DNA of 64,000 nucleotides, from contig NZ_AJKI01000001.1 of the NCBI RefSeq assembly GCF_000259075.1, positions 1 to 64,000 of the forward strand. The letters are read 5' to 3'. Made by a program: the position numbers and the translations under genes. Below the pieces are notes generated by a model that saw only the letters and a program-made list of their open reading frames with translations, did no database searches and was not told the DNA's origin. Within the stretch, counting starts at the first letter, position 1; each line of letters begins with the position of its first letter. Source of the DNA: Marinilabilia salmonicolor JCM 21150. Its GTDB lineage: Bacteria > Bacteroidota > Bacteroidia > Bacteroidales > Marinilabiliaceae. Below, piece by piece: positions 50,888 to 59,219 of this stretch.

Positions 50888-53347
50888 TCAGGATGATTTT
50901 AAATTGTACTGAATCTGCTCCTTAACTCTTATGGCCAGTGAATCGTAGGTGTCTTCACCGGGATATACCGGCTTCAGGAATTCAATATCTACTTTTTTGA
51001 ATGGTTTTGGGAAGAAACTACCCTTTGGCAAAGCTTCATAAGCTCCCCGGATAGAAACCGGAACAACGGGAATGTTAAGTTCCCTGCTCAAAATGGCAAA
51101 GGTTTTTTTGAACTGCCCAAGCTGTCCGTTTTTGGTCCGTGTTCCTTCAGGGAAAATAATCAGATTCTTGTTCCGCTTCAGCACTTCAGCCATTTTTTGA
51201 ATGGACGCTTTTAAATCGTTGTTGAGATCCATGATGATTATATTGTTCCTGTTTGCCAGGAACTTCAACCACGGAGTTCTTACATGCTTTTCTTTGGCAT
51301 AGAAATAGGTCTTCTTTATCTGTCTTGTGCGAAGATATGATGCTACAAACAGTCCGTCGAAAAAACTCTGATGATTGGGCGCAATGATACAGGGTCCCTC
51401 CGGAATATTTTTCATTCCACGCGCGTTAAAGCGGAAATAGGAATGGAAGAAGAATCTTGACAAACGAACCATAATGCTTCCCGTGGCCCATGTTTTTGGG
51501 AGTTGTAGGGGGACCTTTTCACGAAGTATGGCTCTCCAGTTGATTTTTTGTTCATCCACTTTTGTTTTTACCTCTCTTACATGTTCTGCCAGCAAGAGCA
51601 CATTGTTGAAACGCAACATTTCCACCGGGTCAATCTTAACACCGAATGTTTGATTGAGATAAGTTTCAAATCCGACTTTGTCAAGGGAGTCTAATCCCAG
51701 ATCCATTTCCAAATGGTAGTGTGGTAAAACATCTCTGCCTTTTTCTTTTGATAGATAGTCGGTAATCATTTTGTACTCTTCAAAATCCGGTAATTCCCTG
51801 GGATCCTGATTCTTTTCTTCTTCGGATGCGAACGCTTCCAGCTTAAATCGCTGAAGCTTGGAAAGTCTTGTTCTGGGGAGATCCTGATCCGTGAGGTAAA
51901 ACCGCATAATCTTTTTGTAGGAAGAGACCTGATGATTGAAATTATCAATCACCTTCCAGCGGATGATGTCTTCAATATTTTGTTCTTCTGTCTGTACAAT
52001 TGCACTTTTTTCAGGAACAATAACTGCCTGCAGCATGTCGTCCTTGAAAAACACACCACATTCACGAACCAATGGAGAATCTTCCAGTTTGGTTTCCAGT
52101 TCGGCAGGATTGACATTTTTTCCGTTAGAAAGAACAATGATCTCCTTTTTCCGGCCTGTAATAAACAAATAACCTTCCTGGTCCACATATCCAATGTCTC
52201 CGGTATAGAGCCGTCCGTCCCTTAATACTTTGCCGGTCTCTTCCGGCCTGTTGTAATAGCCCTGCATAATTTGCCGGCCCTTGATCGTAATCTCGCCGTC
52301 AATGCTCTCAATGATTGTTCCCGGAAGTGCTTCGCCCGGAGAGCCTATGAGAACGCGTCCGGGACGGGTAAAGGTTATCATTGGGGCCGATTCGGTCATT
52401 CCGTATCCTTCCAGTACTTCAAATCCAAGTATCTGATAGTCGCGGGCAACCTCCGGATCGAGCGCGGCTCCTCCCGAGACGAGATATTTCAAGTGACCGC
52501 CCATTTTTTGGTGAGCTGCCTTGAAAATTGTTTTAGAAAAGGAAGGACTGTTTAACTTTCCTGCAATTGAAAACAGAAGTTTGGCAACCGCACTGGCGTT
52601 GATTTTATCCTTTATGCCTTTACGGATAGCTGCATATAATCTGGGCACTCCAATGAGAATGGTAATCTTATTGTCCTGAAGTGTTTTTATGATGTCTTCG
52701 GATGCCATGGAAGGACTAATAGAAACGCTCCCTCCGGCATAAAGTGGAATAATCATGGTTCCCATCAAAGGGAAAATATGATGCAACGGAAGCAGCATAA
52801 GAGTTCTGCTACCGGGAGTGAAAATCTTGATATCATGGGCTACGCCATTGATATTGGCCATCAGATTATCGAAGGATAACATAACCCCTTTGGGACTTCC
52901 GGTGGTTCCTGAAGTATAAATGATAACTGCCGTTTGGGTTTTATCGACAATTTCTACATCATTATCTGATGACTTATCAGGTTGAAGAGTGACTTCATCG
53001 GCAAGGATGATTTCATTTTCAATGTCGGCTTTAACAACAGCTTCCTTGATTACCGGCAGACTGCCTGTAGAAGTGAAAATGACTTCGGGGCGGCAATCGT
53101 TTAGAATAAAGGCAACTTCATCGGGGGTGGCCAGGTAGTCAATAGGTACCGCAATGCCTCCGTTTTCCCAGACAGAATAGAATGCATAAACCCATTCGGG
53201 CCTGTTTTCCATGAAAATAGCAACCCTGGCTCCCTTGCTGATGTTGTATTTATCTGCAAATTGTTCAATGTTCCCTATCAAACGGCCATAACTAATTTGA
53301 TCACTTCCGAAAGTGATGGCCGTTTTTTCGCCCATATTCTTTAGCAT
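50888..53347 (-). CDS. AMP-dependent ligase / acyl-carrier / PlsC acyltransferase fusion
   Basis: Three-domain lipid enzyme of 819 residues. Residues 1-500: acyl-AMP ligase (VIIYTSGTTGSPKGVMLS, GYGMTESAP, LYTGDIGYVDQEGY). Near residue 552: an acyl-carrier domain with DLGLDSLDKVGF, whose Ser should carry phosphopantetheine. Residues about 610-810: PlsC-type acyltransferase with NHQSFFD (His near 659) and FPEGTRTKNG. The likely job is to activate a free fatty acid, load it on its own carrier domain and pass it to a lysophospholipid or glycerol phosphate, in the manner of E. coli Aas but with reversed domain order and a built-in carrier. Substrates are inferred. Confidence 0.9.
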   Translation of the reverse strand: MLKNMGEKTAITFGSDQISYGRLIGNIEQFADKYNISKGARVAIFMENRPEWVYAFYSVWENGGIAVPIDYLATPDEVAFILNDCRPEVIFTSTGSLPVIKEAVVKADIENEIILADEVTLQPDKSSDNDVEIVDKTQTAVIIYTSGTTGSPKGVMLSFDNLMANINGVAHDIKIFTPGSRTLMLLPLHHIFPLMGTMIIPLYAGGSVSISPSMASEDIIKTLQDNKITILIGVPRLYAAIRKGIKDKINASAVAKLLFSIAGKLNSPSFSKTIFKAAHQKMGGHLKYLVSGGAALDPEVARDYQILGFEVLEGYGMTESAPMITFTRPGRVLIGSPGEALPGTIIESIDGEITIKGRQIMQGYYNRPEETGKVLRDGRLYTGDIGYVDQEGYLFITGRKKEIIVLSNGKNVNPAELETKLEDSPLVRECGVFFKDDMLQAVIVPEKSAIVQTEEQNIEDIIRWKVIDNFNHQVSSYKKIMRFYLTDQDLPRTRLSKLQRFKLEAFASEEEKNQDPRELPDFEEYKMITDYLSKEKGRDVLPHYHLEMDLGLDSLDKVGFETYLNQTFGVKIDPVEMLRFNNVLLLAEHVREVKTKVDEQKINWRAILREKVPLQLPKTWATGSIMVRLSRFFFHSYFRFNARGMKNIPEGPCIIAPNHQSFFDGLFVASYLRTRQIKKTYFYAKEKHVRTPWLKFLANRNNIIIMDLNNDLKASIQKMAEVLKRNKNLIIFPEGTRTKNGQLGQFKKTFAILSRELNIPVVPVSIRGAYEALPKGSFFPKPFKKVDIEFLKPVYPGEDTYDSLAIRVKEQIQYNLKSS

Positions 53348-53367
53348 ATCTTAATTCAATAAATTAA

Positions 53368-53404
53368 GCCGCAAAAATAGATATTTTGCGGCTATTTGTA
53401 CAAA
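53368..53404 (-). promoter_or_regulatory. promoter with overlapping inverted repeat
   Basis: Minus-strand TTTG (53401-53404), 21-bp spacer and TATTTTTG (53372-53379), an exact -7 match, 25 nt from the AMP-ligase fusion start. The -7 lies inside an inverted repeat GCCGCAAAA/TTTTGCGGC (53369-53392), so a repressor bound there would cover the promoter. Confidence 0.55.
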
Positions 53405-53448
53405 TGCCTTTATAATTAAACAATTATTGTGCCATTTGGTTCGGTTTG

Positions 53449-54657
53449 TTACTTCTTCATTTTTACGGGTTTGGACTTGTCGGGGAGGATAAGGTTCAAT
53501 AAAACACCGGTTACTGCTGCCAGTCCGATTCCGGCTAATGAAAAATTGCCAAACTGAATGACTGCTCCACCAATACCTACGGTCAGAATCACTGAAATAA
53601 TGACCTGATTACGCGTTTTATTGACATTTGTTTTAGAATCTATCAGAGTTTTTATACCCACACTGGCAATCATACCGAATAACAGCAGCATAATTCCACC
53701 AAGAACGGCACCCGGAATAGATTCCAGAAACCCGCTGACTTTTCCCAGTACTGAAAAAACAATGGCGGTGATGGCTGAAATTCTTAACACAACCGGATCA
53801 GTGACTTTTGTGAGGGAAATGGCACCGGTTACTTCAGAATAAGTAGTGTTGGGAATACTTCCCATACTTCCGGCCACTGCTGTGGCAATCCCATCTCCCA
53901 GCATCGTGCGTTGCAATCCAGGGTCTTTAACGTAGTTTTTTCCGGAAACGGCGCCGATGGCGTACATGTCTCCAATGTGTTCAATCAATGGGGCAATGGC
54001 TACAGGAATCATGTATATAATGGCTGACCAGCTGAAGCTGGGTGCCTGAAATGCTGGTAGTGAGATCCAGGCAGCTTCGGTGATTTTTGTGAAATCTACG
54101 TCTCCTGTAAATATGGAGGCCACATATCCGGCGACGATTCCCAGAAATATAGGAATTAGCTTTATCATGCCATTGGCGAAAACTACTACAACAATGGCAG
54201 TAAGCAGTGCTATGAGTGCCAACAGCCAGTTTTGAGAGGCCATATCTACTCCGGTGGAAGCAAGAGACAGACCAATGACAACGATTACAGGCCCTACCAC
54301 TACTGAAGGGAACACTTTGTCAATCAGAGCTGGTCCCCGCCATTTTACAATGGCAGACATGATGCCGTAAACCAATCCAACGGCGATGATGCCCGAAAGT
54401 GTTCCCGGGAACCCAAACAATCTGGTAGCTTCTACTATCGGAGCCACAAACGCAAAACTACTGCCAAGGAATACAGGCACTTTTCCTTTGGTAATAAAAT
54501 GGAAAATGAGGGTTCCGATCCCTGCGGTAAATAAAGCGATGGATGGGCTAATGCCGACTAACAGCGGAACCAGGACAGTGGCCCCGAAGGCTACAAACAA
54601 AAACTGGATGCCAAGAATGGTTTTTCTTGGAAAGGAAAGCGGGCGATTTGAATTCAT
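53449..54657 (-). CDS. NCS2 family uracil/xanthine permease
   Basis: Proton-coupled nucleobase importer of 402 residues with about fourteen hydrophobic spans, including two re-entrant halves. Family-typical pieces: QFLFVAFGATVLVPLLVGISPS near the start (shortened: LFVAFGATVLVPLLVG), PVFLGSSFAF, EHIGDMYAIGAVSG with the substrate-contact Glu, and GSMGSIPNTTYSEVTGAISLT. Sequence features resemble UraA more than xanthine-specific members, so uracil is the best guess. It stands alone, without a pyrimidine-gene neighbour or a recognisable riboswitch upstream. Confidence 0.93.
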   Translation of the reverse strand: MNSNRPLSFPRKTILGIQFLFVAFGATVLVPLLVGISPSIALFTAGIGTLIFHFITKGKVPVFLGSSFAFVAPIVEATRLFGFPGTLSGIIAVGLVYGIMSAIVKWRGPALIDKVFPSVVVGPVIVVIGLSLASTGVDMASQNWLLALIALLTAIVVVVFANGMIKLIPIFLGIVAGYVASIFTGDVDFTKITEAAWISLPAFQAPSFSWSAIIYMIPVAIAPLIEHIGDMYAIGAVSGKNYVKDPGLQRTMLGDGIATAVAGSMGSIPNTTYSEVTGAISLTKVTDPVVLRISAITAIVFSVLGKVSGFLESIPGAVLGGIMLLLFGMIASVGIKTLIDSKTNVNKTRNQVIISVILTVGIGGAVIQFGNFSLAGIGLAAVTGVLLNLILPDKSKPVKMKK

Positions 54658-54813
54658 TATATTTTTTTTGATGGTTTAAAATCGGTCACGAAAATATAAA
54701 CTCTTGATGTAAACACTTCTATAAATTGTTAAAAACTTTTCTTAAAAGGTTGTAACTTATCTGCCAATTGAGGCGTCAGACTTTATATTTCTGTAACCAT
54801 TAAAATAGCCGTT

Positions 54814-55518
54814 ATGAAGAAAATATTTTTGATTTGGTCATTGCTTGCCATTGTTTTTGCAGGAGGATTTAATACCGTAGCAGGCCAGGAAAGAGAAGAG
54901 CGCCGGGTCTCTGGTGCTTTTGATGAAGTGAGTGTCTCCTCCGGGGTGGACTTGTTTCTGAAACAGGGTGACGATTATGAAATTATTGTGGAAGGAGATG
55001 AGGATGCTATTGATAATCTTGTTACCGAACTGAAGGGTAACCGTCTCAATGTTTATCTAAAGACGAATTTCTTTAGCTGGTTTTGGAACGGGGAGGTAAA
55101 TGTTTATGTAACAATGCCCGAAGTAACAAAATTGTCCTCCTCAGGAGGAGCTGATTTAAAATCAGTAGGGGAGTTGAGTGCTGATCGTATTGAGATTAAT
55201 TGTTCAGGTGGTGCTGATGCCGAAGTGAGTGTCAGGGCAGTTTCTGTGATTTTACATTCAAGTGGTGGAGCCGACCTTAGCATTGAAGGCCAGACTGAAG
55301 TACTCCATGCAGAGTCCAGTGGTGGTGCTGATATTAATGCCAAAGAATTGCAAGCGAAAAAAGTTTTTGCCTCCGCTTCAGGAGGTGCCGATATTGAGGT
55401 ATATGTGACTGACGAGATTGAAGCTTCTGCCAGCGGTGGTGCTGATGTGGATTATTATGGCTCCGGAAAAGAAGTGAAGATAAGCGAATCGGGTGGAGGA
55501 GATGTGAGAAAACATTGA
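54814..55518 (+). CDS. secreted GIN-domain (DUF2807) protein with SGGAD repeats
   Basis: Exported protein of 234 residues with a signal peptide ending near VAGQE. The GIN/auto-transporter-adhesin head domain begins FDEVSVSSGVDLFLKQGDDYEIIVEGD. From about residue 107 to the end the tetrapeptide core SGGAD recurs six times with spacings of 17-22 residues, ending in SGGGDV, consistent with one turn per rung of a beta-solenoid. The C terminus is RKH, with no sorting domain. Function unknown. Paralogous to the lipoprotein at 45605. Confidence 0.85.
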   Translation: MKKIFLIWSLLAIVFAGGFNTVAGQEREERRVSGAFDEVSVSSGVDLFLKQGDDYEIIVEGDEDAIDNLVTELKGNRLNVYLKTNFFSWFWNGEVNVYVTMPEVTKLSSSGGADLKSVGELSADRIEINCSGGADAEVSVRAVSVILHSSGGADLSIEGQTEVLHAESSGGADINAKELQAKKVFASASGGADIEVYVTDEIEASASGGADVDYYGSGKEVKISESGGGDVRKH

Positions 55519-55527
55519 ACCGGTTCA

Positions 55528-55704
55528 GACCCGTTTGATGTATGGGAGGTCCCTGGAAGGGGCCAATTTGAATAACCCCGGGTGGGTATCCCGGGGTTGG
55601 CATAACAAATGAATCAGGTTCCCGAATGGGGGCCAACTATTAATTATCTGATTTTTTGTTTATTACAAAGATCTGTCATTGCGAGGGCTCAGCCCGAAGC
55701 AATC
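55528..55704. repeat. long interspersed palindromic repeat (second copy of 8583)
   Basis: Same block order as 8583-8816: GACCCGTTTG, GGGGCCAATTTGAATAACCCCGGG, GGGGCCAACTATTAATTATC and GTCATTGCGAGGGCTCAGCC..GAAGCAATCC. It lies directly after the GIN gene stop. Confidence 0.75.
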
Positions 55705-55772
55705 CTTAAACATCCTCACGCTACTATAAACTAAGCCATATCTTATTGTAAGTGCTTATTGGTCTAATGACA

Positions 55773-55810
55773 AAAAAAATCCGCCGGAAATTCATCCTGC
55801 GGATTTTTTA
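55773..55810. terminator. bidirectional Rho-independent terminator
   Basis: Stem AAAATCCGCCGG/CCTGCGGATTTT (one mismatch) with loop AAATTCAT and A/T tracts on both sides, between the GIN gene and convergent gdhA. Confidence 0.8.
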
Positions 55811-55943
55811 TAGAAGAGCATTTACCGGGTGCGTTCGATCTAAAGACAAAGGGTATGTATGGTATAGGTAAAGGAACGCGTTCCACAGCAAAGCTCCTGT
55901 GCGTATTCAATTTATTGTTCTTGGCTTAGAAACTGGTGTTGTA

Positions 55944-57302
55944 TTAAACAACTCCCTGGGCCAGCATGGCATTAGCAACTTTGATGAATCCGCTGACATT
56001 AGCTCCTTTTACATAATTGACAAATCCACCTTCTTCCTTACCATGCTTCACACATGCTTCATGAATGTTTTTCATGATGGTTTTCAGTTTTTCATCAACC
56101 TCTTCAGGTGTCCAGGAAATGCGCATCGAATTTTGAGACATTTCGAGTCCTGATACGGATACTCCACCTGCATTAGCCGCTTTTCCGGGACCGAAAAGAA
56201 TCTTTTTCTCATGGAAAAGATCAACTGCTTCCGGAGTCGAAGGCATGTTGGCTCCCTCTGACACGCAGATGCATCCGTTTTCGATGAGGGTATGAGCATC
56301 GTCTCCGTTCAGTTCGTTTTGAGTTGCAGAAGGAATGGCCACGTCACACTTAACACTCCAGGGTCTTTCACCTTCATGATATTCAGCTTCTGGATATTTT
56401 TCTGCATATTCTTTAATACGTCCGCGAATTGCATTCTTAAGCAGTTTTACGTATTCCAGTTTCTCTGCATCAATACCTTTGGGGTCATAGATGTATCCGC
56501 TTGAATCAGATAAGGTAACGGGTTTTCCTCCCAGCTCAAGAACTTTCTCTACTGCATACTGGGCAACGTTTCCTGATCCACTTACAGCAACGGTTTTTCC
56601 TTTGAAACTCTCACCTTTGGTTGCCATCATCTCCTGCGCAAAATATACAGCACCGTATCCTGTAGCTTCAGGACGAAGCGGACTTCCACCCCATTCAGCA
56701 CCTTTCCCTGTGAAGGTTCCCTGGAAAGCATTTGCCAAACGTTTATACTGACCGAAAATGAATCCGATTTCACGACCACCTACTCCAATATCTCCTGCAG
56801 GCACGTCGGTGTTTGGACCAATATGGCGCTCTAATTCAGTTACAAAAGACTGACAGAAACGCATCACTTCATTGTCTGATTTTCCTTTAGGATTGAAGTC
56901 TGATCCTCCTTTTCCACCGCCCATGGGTAGTGAAGTAAGACTGTTCTTAAGCACCTGCTCAAAGGCAAGGAACTTTAATATGCTCTGGTTAACTGAGGCG
57001 TGAAAACGGAGTCCTCCTTTGTAAGGTCCGATGGCACTGTTCATTTGAACACGGTACCCTTTGTTTATCTGGATCTCGCCCTGATCATCTACCCAGGGTA
57101 CACGGAAGCTGATTATTCTTTCAGGTTCGGTCATTCTTTCCAAAACCTTGTTTTTCATCAAAACAGGATTTTCAAGAATAAAAGGCGCAAGGCTTTCCAC
57201 TACTTCCTGAACGGCCTGATGAAATTCGGGTTCATTTGGATTTTTGGCTTTGACATTGGCCATAAAATCCTCAACGTACTTTAGTACTTTTGAATCATTC
57301 AT
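55944..57302 (-). CDS. gdhA: glutamate dehydrogenase, hexameric
   Basis: Interconverts 2-oxoglutarate plus ammonium and glutamate, linking carbon and nitrogen metabolism in the cytoplasm. Protein of 452 residues (start MNDSKVLKYVEDFMANV at 57302). Family motifs: GGLRFHASVNQSILKFLAFEQ, catalytic LPMGGGKGGSDFNPKGKSD with the active-site lysines, the Rossmann VAVSGSGNVAQYAVEKV and EGANMPSTPEA. Length and motif style fit the NADP-type hexameric group, but cofactor choice is not proven. An exact -7 element lies 37 nt upstream. Confidence 0.96.
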   Translation of the reverse strand: MNDSKVLKYVEDFMANVKAKNPNEPEFHQAVQEVVESLAPFILENPVLMKNKVLERMTEPERIISFRVPWVDDQGEIQINKGYRVQMNSAIGPYKGGLRFHASVNQSILKFLAFEQVLKNSLTSLPMGGGKGGSDFNPKGKSDNEVMRFCQSFVTELERHIGPNTDVPAGDIGVGGREIGFIFGQYKRLANAFQGTFTGKGAEWGGSPLRPEATGYGAVYFAQEMMATKGESFKGKTVAVSGSGNVAQYAVEKVLELGGKPVTLSDSSGYIYDPKGIDAEKLEYVKLLKNAIRGRIKEYAEKYPEAEYHEGERPWSVKCDVAIPSATQNELNGDDAHTLIENGCICVSEGANMPSTPEAVDLFHEKKILFGPGKAANAGGVSVSGLEMSQNSMRISWTPEEVDEKLKTIMKNIHEACVKHGKEEGGFVNYVKGANVSGFIKVANAMLAQGVV

Positions 57303-57686
57303 AAAAAATATGTTAGAGGTTTTGACTTTTTGGATGTGCAAATGTAATAAAAAATGTGCTTTTACTTAATAAAATAAAGTAAAAATGTGTTTTTATTGAT
57401 AATTTGTTGAGTTTTTGCTCTTTTTATGAGACAAAAGTGCATTTTTTTTAATTCCCTCTGTCAAATTTAATACAACCAACGGCAAGTGGTCAAATAATTG
57501 TGGTGTGAGGTGTATTATTATGATGAACCATATTTTTGTCGTTTATTTGGTAGAGTTTTTCCGGATGAAATTTCGTTACTTACACTTGCCAGGGAGGATT
57601 TCAAGAAGAGTTAGTGTTTTTGTTCCGGGATTTTCGGGGGTGAATCTGAAATCAGATTCCAATTATTGTTTTTTTTGAATTAAGAT
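57303..57686. other. AT-rich divergent intergenic region
   Basis: 384 bp between gdhA and the YiiX-like gene. It contains the gdhA -7 element and an isolated TATTTTTG (57531-57538) facing the other gene at 149 nt. Nothing else is recognisable. Confidence 0.5.
57339..57346 (-). promoter_or_regulatory. -7 promoter element for gdhA
   Basis: Minus-strand TACATTTG followed by C, the most typical Bacteroidota -7 form, 36 nt before the ATG. No clear -33 TTTG. Confidence 0.55.
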
Positions 57687-58349
57687 ATGTTGGATAAATA
57701 TATTGTGTTGTTTATGATCACGGCGATGTTTGTTTCAGGTTGTGACAATAAAGATGAAATGAGTATCAGAACCGGTGATTTGCTTTTCAGAGGAAAAACG
57801 CCTTCTGCTCTTTCCACAGCCATTGATGAAGTTACTCAAACCGAAGCAGGGAAGCATTTTTCTCATGTGGGACTTGCGGAAGTAGTGGATAACAATATAT
57901 TTGTAATCCATTCAGATGGCAGTAAGGGGGTAGATAGAGAAACACTTAAAGATTTTATGAATGATGGAGGTGGAGATACTTTATATGTTGAGGCCTATCG
58001 CCTGAAAAGTGATTTTCGGGATGCTATTCCGGAAGCTATGGAACGGGCAACCGCTCTTATTGGGGAACCCTATAATTATACTTATATCATTGAAGATAGT
58101 GGCTATTATTGCAGTGAATTGGTGTGGTATGCTTTTGCCACCGATTCCGTTTTTGCGCTTGATCCAATGACATTCAAAGACCCTGAGAGCGGAGCGTTTC
58201 ATGAAGGATGGGTTGAGCACTACGGAAAGCTGGGTGTGGAAATTCCTGAAGGACTTCCCGGCTGCAATCCTAACGGCATGGCTGGATCAGACAAGTTGGA
58301 GTATCTGGGAGTAGTGGTGTCTTACTCTCAAGCTCAACCTCAGCCTTAG
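57687..58349 (+). CDS. YiiX-like permuted NlpC/P60 (papain-fold) lipoprotein
   Basis: Envelope lipoprotein of 220 residues with lipobox FVSGC (Cys19). GDLLFRG, then HFSHVGL with the catalytic His, and YYCSELVWYAF with the catalytic Cys in circularly permuted order, are diagnostic of the YiiX/YebB (DUF830) branch of NlpC/P60 enzymes. Members are thought to act on peptidoglycan peptides or lipids; the substrate is not established. The last residues (SYSQAQPQP) are encoded by a short tandem repeat that continues past the stop, so the tail is probably a product of repeat expansion. Confidence 0.9.
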   Translation: MLDKYIVLFMITAMFVSGCDNKDEMSIRTGDLLFRGKTPSALSTAIDEVTQTEAGKHFSHVGLAEVVDNNIFVIHSDGSKGVDRETLKDFMNDGGGDTLYVEAYRLKSDFRDAIPEAMERATALIGEPYNYTYIIEDSGYYCSELVWYAFATDSVFALDPMTFKDPESGAFHEGWVEHYGKLGVEIPEGLPGCNPNGMAGSDKLEYLGVVVSYSQAQPQP

Positions 58350-58379
58350 TCTCGACCTCAACCTCGACCTTAGTCTCAG
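58325..58379. repeat. short tandem repeat overlapping the end of a gene
   Basis: CTCAAGCTCAACCTCAGCCTTAGTCTCGACCTC-like units of about six bases. The run begins within the last codons of the YiiX-like gene and extends 30 bp past its TAG. A similar run lies at 31304-31345 after copA. Confidence 0.7.
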
Positions 58380-58433
58380 CCCCTTACTGCTACGGCAGTA
58401 AATAAAATTCATGAATTTTATTTACGAACACTC

Positions 58434-59219
58434 ATGACCTATAACGTATTTCAGGTAGATGCCTTCACCGATCAGGTTTTCGGAGGCAACCCAGCTGCAG
58501 TTGTCCCCATGGACCAATGGCTTCCGGATACGGAACTGCAGAACATTGCGATGGAAAACAATCTGTCAGAGACTGCCTTCTTCATCCCTGAAGGTAATTC
58601 TTACCACATTCGATGGTTTACTCCTGATGTGGAGGTGGACCTTTGTGGTCATGCTACTCTTGCCACGTCTCATGTGTTATTCAAGCATTTGGGATATACC
58701 GGTAGTCAACTGCAGTTCAAATCCCGAAGTGGACAGTTGACTGTGCGAAAAGCGGATGATAAATATGTGCTTAATTTTCCTTCTGATAAACCGGTGGAGC
58801 AGAGATCTATTGTAAAGATTTCAGGCTGCTTTGAACGTGAACCGGTGGCTGTATTCAAGGGCCGTGCTGATTATTTGTTTGTTTTCGAGGATGAGCAGTT
58901 TGTCCGGAATGCAATTCCCAACCTTGATGTCATTAAAAAGTTGGATGCCGAAGGAGTCATTATTACTGCCCCGGGTACCGATGGTATTGACTTTGTCTCC
59001 CGTTTTTTTGCACCTCAACTGGGAATCCCGGAAGACCCTGTAACCGGTTCGGCACATACGGTATTGGTTCCCTACTGGGCAGAACGACTTCAGAAAAAGG
59101 AATTTTTAGCTCATCAGGTGTCTAAAAGAGGAGGAGAGCTTGTTTGTAAATATTTGGGGGAACGTTGTGAAATAGCCGGAAGTGCCAGGACATATCTTGA
59201 GGGAACTATTGTTTTGTAA
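58434..59219 (+). CDS. PhzF family isomerase/epimerase
   Basis: Protein of 261 residues with two DAP-epimerase-like halves. VDAFTDQVFGGNPAAVVP is the family signature, NNLSETAFF carries the conserved Glu, and VDLCGHATLATSHVLF and PEDPVTGSAHTVLVPYW close the two active-site loops. PhzF of phenazine producers isomerises an aminobenzoate precursor, but no phenazine genes are nearby, so the substrate here is unknown. It ends in a 14-bp tail-to-tail overlap with a TonB receptor gene. Confidence 0.93.
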   Translation: MTYNVFQVDAFTDQVFGGNPAAVVPMDQWLPDTELQNIAMENNLSETAFFIPEGNSYHIRWFTPDVEVDLCGHATLATSHVLFKHLGYTGSQLQFKSRSGQLTVRKADDKYVLNFPSDKPVEQRSIVKISGCFEREPVAVFKGRADYLFVFEDEQFVRNAIPNLDVIKKLDAEGVIITAPGTDGIDFVSRFFAPQLGIPEDPVTGSAHTVLVPYWAERLQKKEFLAHQVSKRGGELVCKYLGERCEIAGSARTYLEGTIVL

